DNA from: Hedera helix
Taxonomy: Eukaryota > Streptophyta > Magnoliopsida > Apiales > Araliaceae
Reading direction: 5' to 3'
NCBI GenBank assembly: GCA_947179155.2
Contig: OX359265.1
Coordinates: 57,795,540-57,859,539, forward strand
Length of the DNA: 64,000 nucleotides
The notes under the pieces were generated by a model that worked only from the letters and a program-made list of their open reading frames with translations, did no database searches and was not told the origin of the DNA. The translations under genes and the position numbers were made by a program. Position 1 is the stretch's first letter; the number at the start of each line of letters is the position of its first letter. This document shows, in pieces, positions 49,601 through 60,600 of this stretch.

Positions 49601-51502
49601 AGTGTTAGAATTGATTTCTGCATACTGCATCTCGTATGGATAATCAATAAGACAGTGATAGGCCTGATGACCATAATGAGGCTCTGTAGTTATGGTTTCT
49701 ATGTGCTATTACGAAACTTCTGTTTCTTTGCAACACTTTAATTAAGTGGAAATTCACTCATTTGGCTTTGCAGATGTTTTAATACTAACTAGAGTTTTGA
49801 CAGACACTGCAGATTCGTCTATCTAATCTTCAGCATAGTTTTCGGCTCATTTCTTCCATTCAACTCTATCCAGAGAAATAAACTGATTATGAAGGTTTCA
49901 TAAACATGTTGCTAAAGTAAGATTTGTGTAAAGGATTAAGAATACGAAACACCTGTAATCATAGTTGCAATTTTTAGTAATTGTCACTCTTCATGGTTTA
50001 AACTTGTTGGAGGTAATACCACGATAGGACGACTGGACGAGGCTGTCCAGAAGAGCAAAAATTTTCTCTCTTTTTTTTTTTTGGTTTTTTCCTCCCTTTT
50101 TTTAATATAAAAGCAAAAGAAATGGTGCACACCTATATTGTACTCTTCTTTGGACTATCTCATTGCTGAATAAATGTGATATGATATCTGAAGGGGCTCC
50201 CTCCCTCTCTCTCTCTCTTTCTCTCTCCCCTCTCTGTATGTGTGGGTATGTGTGTTTGTGCTGTGAAACAGATTACATTATTCCTTTCATAAAATTGTCT
50301 TTATTTTCTTTATTAATTGCCTGAACTTCAGAATGACCCATACTCCTCTACTATTTGGCCGCTTTCTTGTAATGGATCACTTGTTAAATATTGTGTCAGA
50401 ATATTATGCATTTCCAGCAGAACCTACATATATGCAAAAAGATTCCTCAATATTAAACTGTTTAATAAGGGTCATCATGCTCCATATGATGTCTAAAATC
50501 ATATCTCAGAATTTTCAACTCTAAGCATCCCTAGGCCTTGATTTTGGCGCACGTGCTGAAAATCATGTCCTTATCGGACTTGTACCTCTCAACTGATGTA
50601 TTTGTGACCGTAAGCCATGATAAGACCTTTGACTTCATTCCTTTAGGACTGTGAGCTTATTACTCGGCAGAATGCCTTTGTAGAACCTTATTATAAAGGA
50701 ATTGAAACTGGCCTCATGGGAAGAGCGTACACAATCAGCTTGGCCATTGTCTCATCAAATGCATAAAATTTATATTCTGGTGAAGAAGTCCTGATGGTAC
50801 TTTCACTACATTGTATTCTCGAAGGAGATCTGACAAGGTTTTGAGTGGCTTATTGGATTTCTTTTAGCTTGCTAATGACCCATTTTGCCTTAGTCTTGAC
50901 AATATTTGAGAAAGTAGTGAGGTCTTCAGTGATGTTGGAGAGAGCCAAAAAAGCTTCCAGCTTTTTTGCATCCACTCTCATAGGAGCTTTCTATATTCTG
51001 CTCTGCCCTCTCCAACTTCCTTCCTCTTTAAAGAACTGTCATGTAGTCATTTGACAATTCATGCCATTTTGAAAATCCAAACAAAAACAAGAAGTCTAAT
51101 TCTTATCCTCGAAAGTATCTGTATGTTATGCTCTTAAAATTATTGGTGTTGCCATAAGCATATGGAGAACTTCAGTTTTTTAATTTCATAGATTATAGAT
51201 AACATTTGGAAGTGTCTGTCCATATATCTGTATTGGTGTATATATGCGCGTGTGTGTGCGTATGTGCATATATATTTATTTGTTTATCTTACACAAACAC
51301 ACATGTTTTTAAGCAATACAGTAATACACAGCCCTATATTCTTCGGACTATTTTATTCTGTCTATACTTCTTTGGTTGTATGAAATATGATTGGTAGAGT
51401 CAATCAAACCATCTATAGCTTAAATTGGCAGGACCATGATATGATATCCAATGAAATTTTGTATGCTTGTTTTAATTAATAGATTTTGAAGTCTTTTGTT
51501 GT

Positions 51503-51543
<41 letters not shown>

Positions 51544-54500
51544 CTTTATATGACCTCATAATGTGCTATGCATGATTTATCTATTTATTATAGCATTGCA
51601 TTGAAAATGTCCAAGCGCGGCTGGACACTGGAGCTGCCACTGTTTTAGGGGCAGTTCTGGAGGCAACTAGAAGAGCAGAGACTAAAGTTAAAATGGAAAG
51701 TTCAGGTGATCCTATATCTGCTACAATAGTTCTGTTCTCTTAACCTTTAAATTATTTGTCCTTGGGGTTTGATAATATATAATCAGATTATTTGCAAGTT
51801 CGGTTGCAGAACATATGTAAATACTCTGTCCATCCTCTAAAGAATGTCACAAGTACTTCTTTCATGCTAGTTAAGAAAGTTGATCTTTGAAAATTAAAGT
51901 ACTAGTTTATAACACAATTTTCAATATTTATCTTCTGATAGAACATAGAAATAATGCTTGTACTTACAGCGGGTCCCTTTAAAGAATGTAGTCTCTTTTG
52001 TTCCATTTGGTTGAGTTTTAAGGAATGACATTCATTCGTGGATTGGAGAGAAGTGTACATGTGACAATCTTTGAAGGATGGAGGGAGCAAGTAAAATTGG
52101 AGGAGCAGAAACCACAGTTAATAAATGAATGTTGCATATGGTAGATTATATGGTGGGCAACGGCTGTTGATAGCTATTAGGATTGGATGGTATGAGGTGG
52201 AATTATCAGACATGGGTTGTTGTGCAGGCTTCACACCAGAAATCTGAAAGAAACAAAAAATAAGTATTGTTATTATTGTATTAAAGTACATGTGTACTAC
52301 ATGAAGGTTTATATAAAGAACTGCAAAAGCATAACAAATGATGTCTTTATACCGGTTATTTTTATCGTAGGCATGGTACTTAAGTTTTCAGGCTTGCAGA
52401 GCTTCACGTATTAGTAAAAATCACTTTACATTTCTATCCATTCGATTGTTAGGCTCTGTTTGGAACTTGGAAAACATGGATGAAATAAAAGGAAAAGGAA
52501 AATAATTATAAATCTAAGAAAGGAAAAATCTATCTCAACGAATATAAATCAAACCATCTATACTTTTAAAAATATCTAATACTAGGAACAATGTTAAAAT
52601 GTAGTGTAAAAAATGAATAAGAATGCTCTAATAAAATTTTAGATTTCACTTCCTTTTCTTTCTTTTTCCCTTGAGTTTTCCAAGTTCCAAACGGAGCCTT
52701 ACTGAATAGAGATTATATACAATTTGTTGCATCCCAACTATGAGCTAGGACTTTCTCATAATATTTGTATTACCATTATTTTCAGTTCCCCAGTCTATTA
52801 ATGACATTATTCAAGAGTTGATAAAGAGTGAAGAAGGTCGCAGTATGAATGCAGACCGAGTCAGAGCATCCCTCGCGCAACTGGGATGTGATATTCCCAG
52901 TATAACAGGGATAGATGAAACGTATAGTATTGGTACAATATTGCATTTCATCTAGTCCAGTTTATTTCTTCTATTGACGAAAACTTCGTTTGTTTTGAAA
53001 TTTTACTAAAGCTTTGACTGATTGAGTATTGTTTAGTCTCAACTGACACAATTATTTGTGTTACAGATTTAAAAAACATCATTGAGCTGGCTCAGAATCA
53101 AGAGGTTTTTGTTTTATTTCCTTCTCGGTTTAGAGCTATTTTTTGATATATAAAAAGAGCTAGATTTACATTTGCAGACGAAAGTCTAATCACATCTCTG
53201 ATGCTGCAGGTGGAATCTATCGTGCTGAAAAGATATGGGAGGGAGGCTTGTAGGATGTTCAAGTTACTGTCACAGACACCTCGCCTTATAGAGACTGACA
53301 TGGTAACGAATATTATCTCCAATACTAAACTGAAATAGGGGAAGGAATATAAGATTAGTCTGGCAAGATGAACTTCCAGAGAGTAGAATATGGGATGAAG
53401 GGCATCCCAACTTTTCCCTGTCGAGGCCATACTTGCTCCTTAATAGGTGGAGTCAAAGAGAAAAAAGTTTTATAAGAAAAAGGGAAACACACACTTCCTG
53501 CTTGTGAAAAGGTTCTTCAAACAACTTACTTCAATTCTAGTCTTCACATCACCTACCGGAAGTCTAAATAAAGAAAGATGTAGATAGAATGTCTCAACAG
53601 GCGAGCCTATATAATCATAATCCTCCAGCTTAAAGAGAAATAAACCTATTTCCAGCAATCAATCCCTTTTACCACTCCCTTCACAATGGGGTCTTAAAAG
53701 GATCAACACATGCTAGTTCTTTCATATTTAAGCTGGATATTTGTTCAGGTTTTTTTATGTAGACTTATCCATGCTTCCTAGATTCAAATATTCATTTTGT
53801 TTCTCTGTGTTTACTCTTAACGAAATTCACAGGCTTTTCTGTACCTACTTAACTCACATAGTAATTATAGTCCGGTTTTTGCTTTCTATCATAGTTGTCA
53901 GAATCTTATGATAGGCAATACGAATCTTACGTTACGATACAGAGACAATTCGATACGTATCGAATTGTTTCCGTATCGCAGGGTGAATCTAAAATGATAC
54001 TGTATCTTACGATTCAATTACAATTCAATTACGATTAGATACGATTCTTACGATACGATATAATGCACGGTATTTTTTAAAAACAACCAATTTGATTTTT
54101 TTTTATGTAGATTCAAAAGACTAAAAACAAAACTTTTAAGTCTTTTAACATTTCAATTGAAGAGGTTTTTTAGCACAAACATATTATATAATACTTCATG
54201 AGTCTTTAATAACTTTTTAGAGTATTATATCTAATTGAAAATGTCGCTCTATTTTTTTCATGTCACTTTCTATAAGTAGATATATACATTTTCACATGTT
54301 AATTTGAATTATTCTCTTTTGTTTTATAGGTTAAAGGTGAATCTGAATTTTCAATTATTCTTGTTACTCTATAAAAATTACTAAAATAATATCTAATAAA
54401 TCAATTTGGAGTATTTTGACGATTATTTAACTTTAAAATTTGTTTATAGTCTAGAATAATATTTACTTGACTACTTTTATATATAGTCAAACTCGTGTTT

Positions 54501-56594
54501 TATATGTTTAAATATATATTACTACATTTTTTTTCTCCCGTATTTTACGATACGATTCACGTTACGATACAAGGGTTTTCGATACACGATACGATTCATG
54601 ATTTGACAATTATGCTCTCTATTAATTGTCAGCTTGTCGCTTGTGCATCATAATGCTATATATAAAACAGATTTGTTTAAAATTAATTTACATGCCTGTG
54701 TATTTGCATATCCTCGTGTCTTATTTATGTATTGTTATGCTGCATTTCCGGTGAATTGACTAGATTTAAGTTCGCTAATGTCAAATTTATTTTCCTACTG
54801 TTTTTCAAAATGTAAATGGTGTGTTTGTTTGAAGTCATGCGGCTTGTATGCTTTCAAGGTTGAGAAGAAAAAAGAAGAATGGGTAGTCATTTTATTTTTT
54901 AAATGAAGTAAGTTTTCGAAACAATAGATCAAATGACTTGAGAAGAGTATGTCAGTATTAGTTCACGGTGTTTGATTTTTGTAGATTTCACATGCCACAT
55001 TTGTTGAAAAGAAAGATACAGTCAGGATTCTTCATCAGCTATGGAAAGATGATTACTTGCATATGGAGGTAATTTATACTGCCTGTTCTTTTGTGTTTTC
55101 TCCTCTGTTGGTGAACTTGCAGATATAAGAAATTTTTTTGTTGTTGCATATAAATAAAGATTACTTTTCTGCAATAATTTCACATACTTGCAATAATAAA
55201 ATTGCGCAAAAAGAATATTGATGCAAAAAATGCAATCATCTGAGGAACTTGTTCTTCTTTAAACCTTTTCTTCAGTATCCGAAGGGTGTTTATTACCCTA
55301 TTTGCTTTAACTGCTCAGTAGCTTAGAAATTGGAGTGACGTATATATAACTTATTAGTATGCTGCCTACCTTATGCTTAATTCTGAGTTTTATGACACTC
55401 AAAATGGTTGATTTTTTTTTTTTTTTTTGCAACATATAGTTATAGGAGATAGTCAGCAGTGTTCTACTTTGTGCATACAAGAAGTGCAAAATGTCGAAGA
55501 GTATCACATTGTATCCACAAAGTACCTTTTTTTTTCTTCAGCAACTGCTAAGCTCCCCCGCAGACCCTAGTTATAAAGGTGTTTACTTGCAGCTCATAGC
55601 CCATCTACTAGTCAATTGATGATCACAGATTTATGTTTGCTTAGTTGCAGTATGATGGTCATAAGCCTGTTTTCCATATTTGTGATACTTTATCATTCCT
55701 TTTGCAGGTCATGGAAAAGCCAAATAATAAAAAAGATAATAAGTTCTTGTTGTGGAAAGTAAAAAAGCCTGCACTTTGGGAACATGTTCTAGATGACATG
55801 TACCATGCTGCTTTAAATTTGCGACTACGAATTGCTCACGAACATGAACAAGAAAAAGAGGTTAGTAAAATAATCCAAATTATTCTTTTTCTTCTTAATT
55901 TTTTTGTTGAACTGATTCCCATTATTTTATCTTTGTAGCCATAATTATTGATTTGAAAAATTAACTGTGTTTTAACCGACTCGCCTCGTTGACTTGTTCC
56001 TTGGCAGTTATGCTTGTGCACTTTTAACTAGAGTTTCCATATACCGTGTTAGTACTTGTGTTCTGGATATGTTTCTATATCCTACTAATACTATGAGCTT
56101 AACTTACTGAAATATTTCTTTATTATTTTACCTATAGTTACAGAAATATCTATATTGTAACTTAGTATTGGACGTTCAAACATCAAAATTGTACTAAATT
56201 ATGTGCTTTCAATAAACTTTTTTCAACTTAAATCATCTATAAAAACTTAGTTTTATTGTATTTAGATTCTAAGAGAATTATTAAAATTGTAAACTATCTT
56301 AAAAGTACTATTAATTACAAGTTTTTGTTTTTTTCAAAAGTTAAATGAATTATATTAATTTTGAATTTAAAAAGTCAAACTTGATGTTTATTTTGAACCG
56401 AGGAAGTATAATATTCACTACGACACTGAAATGTATAATTTGTATGCCATTTTGTGCAGGTTGTCCAGATTCCAAGAGAAAAGCTTGTAGGAGACTTGGA
56501 GAAAAGATACAAGAGACTCAGAAAGATTAGGATTGTTTTAGAATCTTCTCTAGTGAAGCTTGACGATGCTATCATGCTTTTCCATGACTTCTAA
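46627..56594 (+). CDS. RPC3: DNA-directed RNA polymerase III subunit RPC3 (RPC82/POLR3C), 14 exons
   Basis: Exons: 46627-46704, 46892-47039, 47205-47323, 47434-47527, 48437-48588, 49192-49338, 49411-49521, 51594-51705, 52786-52932, 53067-53104, 53210-53302, 54985-55068, 55708-55860 and 56460-56594. Phases join into 536 residues. The start MAISPSQHGIKLAVYLISSY leads into tandem winged-helix domains: KVCECLLRKGILPLGQIIKF, FGDAPRIVTQYMVLFDNIIH, ECEEVFEGLLQHGRLSVNQI. Then come KKEVLWRVNFEEFVRCLRHK, a DIIQELIKSEEGRSM domain, VLKRYGREACRMFKLLSQTP, TVRILHQLWKDDYLHMEV and a C-terminal coiled coil (VGDLEKRYKRLRKIRIVLES). RPC3, with RPC6 and RPC7, forms the initiation subcomplex of Pol III, which makes tRNAs and 5S rRNA in the nucleus. 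Intron 4 uses a GC donor (G|GCAAGT at 47528); no GT donor keeps the frame. Introns 8 and 11 contain transposons. The gene looks intact. Confidence 0.93.
51511..51540. repeat. (TA)n microsatellite in RPC3 intron 7
   Basis: About 15 TA dinucleotides. A GT/CG/TA-rich purine-pyrimidine alternating stretch occurs further upstream at 51237-51280 in the same intron. Confidence 0.9.
51824..52091. mobile_element. Stowaway-like MITE (268 bp) in RPC3 intron 8
   Basis: Left end CTCTGTCCATCCTCTAAAGA then ATGTCACAAGTAC; right end reverse complement CTTGCTCCCTCCATCCTTCA then AAGATTGTCACATGTAC. The inverted ends match over about 30 bases with small differences, and TA flanks both sides. CTCCCTCC-type ends with a TA duplication are the established signature of Tc1/mariner Stowaway MITEs. 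No coding capacity. Confidence 0.82.
52452..52698. mobile_element. Tourist-like (PIF/Harbinger) MITE (247 bp) in RPC3 intron 8
   Basis: Inverted ends GGCTCTGTTTGGAACTTGGA-AAAC and GGCTCCGTTTGGAACTTGGA-AAAC, 23 of 24 identical. A perfect TTA duplication lies at 52449-52451 and 52699-52701. GGC(T)C...GTTTGG ends with a TTA duplication are typical of Tourist-type MITEs. Confidence 0.92.
53892..54612. mobile_element. non-autonomous hAT-like element (721 bp) in RPC3 intron 11
   Basis: Ends TAGTTGTCAGAATC and (reverse complement) TAATTGTCAAATCATG. Subterminal regions on both sides are packed with TACGATAC/GATACGAT motifs in both orientations (53920-54070 and 54540-54600). The flanks TGCTTTCTATCA (53880-53891) and TGCTCTCTATTA (54613-54624) match at 10 of 12 positions, compatible with a diverged target duplication. 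No transposase. The hAT assignment rests on the subterminal repeat style and is tentative, because 8 bases is the usual hAT duplication length. Confidence 0.7.
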
Positions 56595-57665
56595 GTGTTT
56601 GGCAAACATATTTATTTAATCTTTTATACTCCTTCCGTTTTAAGATAAAAGTTTTGGTTGATTTTTTGCGCATATTAAGAAAAATAATAAAATAACAAAA
56701 TTGTTCATATTTTAAATTTTTATTTAATTGCATAATTTTTTACACATGATTAATGATACTTTATAAGTATAAATAGAGAATAGAAATATGACATTAATAC
56801 TAAGAATATTATAGGTAAATTATTGTAAAAAATAAATTATTTAAAATAAATAGATGTTATGGTTCTCCTTAATCTTTAAATAATAAGTCATTTTTTTAAT
56901 GGTACATTGAGAATTAATTGTCCAGCCAGCCGCTAGATGGGGTCTGTTTTTCATAATTGAAGTGGGGCCTAAATTGGAGTGAGAAATGGAGATTAACAAG
57001 TGCAAACGACCTGCCACGTACCAACTCATTGCTACAATTCAGTCGTTAGTTTTTCTGTGAGGGGCTTGGCTTGTAGTCGGCGGCCTCTCCTTCTACGTGG
57101 AAATATATGCGACCTTCTTTCTGTCCATAGGCATTCAATTAGTAATTAACTATACCTGCAAATATAGGCAGGTCCGCCTATCAGAAGTTAGTGGGAAGGT
57201 GGTCTGTCTTGTCTTAATCCACATTCTAACTATGCTTGATGGAATGATCAACGTCCTACCAAGAGTAGTCTGTGTCAGCAAATTAATATGCAATTGTTGC
57301 AAGTGCATCATATTTTAATAGACGAAGATTCCCGACTTCTCTTGGAATCTGGACGATAAAATGAGATAACCATCTTTTTACCAAAAACGGAGCCGGCTCC
57401 TTGATTCACAACCAGCCGTAAACACAAATTTGCACCGAGACAATATGAACAAAATTATAGCCAATGGGGGCTATAATTTCTTTTCCTTTTCCGACAGGCA
57501 AAGCTAAGAAACGAGGGGCAAAATTTCAACTGAATGTCAATAAGAACAAAAGAATTGATGTATTTATGTTTTCACACTAAACCACTTCTACATATCACAA
57601 AAATGTATGAGGACCCTGTAATTTTGGCTGGACTTGCACACTCAACAACTTCTTGTCTGCGACCG
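56595..57665. other. spacer between RPC3 and the convergent minus-strand gene
   Basis: Starts with the RPC3 3' untranslated region. TACTCCTTCCGTTTTAAGAT at 56628 resembles a MITE end but has no visible partner. The rest has no recognisable coding feature; the right end is probably the 3' untranslated region of the minus-strand gene. Confidence 0.4.
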
Positions 57666-60600
57666 TCACAATCTGCTAGGAATTCCTTTCTGCACTATTA
57701 CCAATTTATGATTTGCAAAGGCTATTGCAATATGACTCCTTTGTGTCCCATAGTATACAGCAGGTGTTCGGTTCGTAAAAGTAATAAAGTTCAATCCAGA
57801 AACTGATCCACCCACAATATAAGAACCCTGTAGACTGCCATCTTCAAGTTTTTTCTCTGAGCTGATAGGAGGGTGTGAAAGCTTCTTTTCGGCTGTTTCC
57901 TCGGGGACTTGTTTAACTTGATGGCTTTCTTCTTGTGTTCCCTCTTGGCGTAGTCCATTAAAGTGTTCTTTTCCATGGTTTCTTTCAGGCAATGGAGGTC
58001 GACATGCTGCCTATACACTTTTCTCCCTTTTGTTTCCCTCAATTTGCATCTGTTTGTAAAAATCCATCACAAGCTTCATCCCTGAAACACACAGAGTATT
58101 TAACAATTATCCATGTTATAATAAATATCACGTGATCACCAGAAACCTACAAAAAGTGAAATAGTTGGCCTAATTATAAGTGACCTAACAAAAGGAGGGC
58201 AGGAGATAGATAAGCTAGCGTATCATCCATATGTTTGATTAACAATATAATTATTTGACACAACCAATTTGCATATTCAGTGAATATAAAGGCTAATGAC
58301 AGGGTAAAAGTGTAGGAGTTTAATATTAAAAAATAAATGAGAAGGAAACAAGTATAGGAAGATTTTGACTTAAGCTTGTGTACATCAAGGACCAAGGACA
58401 TTTTCATGGCCAGCCTGCTAAACTTTGCCAAACTATCTATATAACATTTACATGGATATAAAAACCACAAGAACAAGGCATAAACTTTCCCTGCTTTCTC
58501 TAGTTAGCTTAGCTGAAGACATCATCTTCAAAGTCATTTTCATGTTTAATTGAGATGTACAAGACATTTGACGAAGAACTCACGTGTTCGAATTTCATTA
58601 GCCGCTTTACAGTCCCAAAATTCAGGTGTCCTGAATAACATATTTACAGTTCAAAGTTTTTTATTTATTTTTATTATTTTAAAGTGACAGTTAAAATTAT
58701 TGTCACTCCACAACAACTAGTTCTAACGCAAAAGTTAGATAGACCTAGTGAATGAGATAATGAAATACTAACAACTTATATGCACCCATTATGAATCTCT
58801 TTGGAATAATATATATGGAAGATAAATTAAACAATATATCATAGAAAGAGCTGCTAAAAGCCCTTCCGGGGTGAATTCAATATATGCATAGCTAATCACA
58901 CAAATAACCCACGCCAGAAAACAGTCCAAACAGAAGATTAAGAGATACATGACTTCTTACAATAACATCATGTCAAGAATTACAGTTACAAGAAACACAA
59001 TCATTTAGCATTAGAGTTTGTTATGCCACGTGTCATTTGTTTATTGGGTAAGTTTGTTGTCATCTTTTCATTGGGTCAGTTTGTTATAGCAGCAGGGTGT
59101 TAGGCCTATAAAATGCAACATTGGTGTAAGAAGAAGGCATTGAATGATGATATGAATTTTCTTTTCCAGTTTCATTTTCTGTCCATTTACCTTTCTGCAA
59201 GTTTTTCTTCTTTCTACAAATTAGTTCAAAATTGTTAGCAATCCTAACAAAGTCCAGATCATGACAAATTGGTATTAGAGCAGTCAATCCTTGACCTGTA
59301 ATTCATCCTTCCATCCTTCGCACCACATCTGTATCATTTCTCCATACCACCACCACAAACTTACGCTTCCTACGTAGCTCAAACACCATCATCGCCAGAA
59401 CCGCCGCTGCAAGCGCCACTACCCTTGTCCATGGCGGATCCAAACTACCATCAACCTCCGGTACCCCCACCACCTGGACCCATCTGGTTCTCCGGCCAAT
59501 TTCAGTATCACGACCATTCTCCATTGCCTCCTCCTCCCAATCACAAACCAGCAGCAGTGGGCACCACCTTCCCTTCATGCTCCATATTGCCACCTCCTTA
59601 TTCTGAGCACCACCAATATCCTCTACCTCGACCTCTCGTACCTTCCCCTCATTCTCAGAGTCCCCAATCTTTTCCTCATCACGTCAATCAGGATTGGCAT
59701 AATCTAAGCTTGGTTCAAAATCAAGGATAGGCGTACCCAACACACAATAATAGAGAAGATTGGGCTGCCAAGGCCAGAGCATGGGTAGCTACCAAGACCT
59801 CCACGGATGATCGGTATCCCCAATCTCAGTTTACATCTGTTGGCAGAATGGAAGAAAATCAATATCCAATTGATAATCCTCATCATTCAGATGCACAATA
59901 TCTGTCGCTGCCTGCTTCAAGCTATCAACTGTATCCACCTTCTGTTACACCACCTTACTGGTCACCGGAGTCCACATCCTTCAACTTTGGATATGTTATA
60001 GATGGTCAATTGCCTTTTACTGGTAGACATGGAATTTTGTTCGGCGATTCAAATGCTGCCTTTCATCATCGAGAAATCTCATCGTCAAGCTTATGGGTTC
60101 ACCAGCAAGAGGTACCTTCTAATTATTCTTTTGTTGTAGGAAAAGAGGAGGTTGAGCATCAAGTGTTTGTTGAAAGTCTTGAAACAAAGAATACTGTAAC
60201 TCAGAAGGCCAAAATGGGATTAAAACAATCTTCTGATGAGGATTTACAGGAATTATCCTTTAAGCACACAAAACAGCTCAACTCTAGTGAGCAGCTGACG
60301 TCACTTGCAGAAATTAGTCCTTCCTATAGAGCCTCTCAAAAAATTGATATCCCAGGTGAAGTAGTTGGCATTTTTTGTGAATCTCTAGCACCGGAGGTGT
60401 CCAAAGATGATATTAGTAATGTTGTGTCAGATTTTAATGATACTGAGTTTGAAACCAGTGTGCTCATTTCATGGGTGACCAGCAGTACTGGTGAGGAGAA
60501 TGCTAGATCTGAGGCAGTGCTGTGCTCATTTGATTCTCCATAACACTTTGAATTCAACTTTTTAGGGAGCAAGTTAATTCAGTTTGAGGATACATACTCA

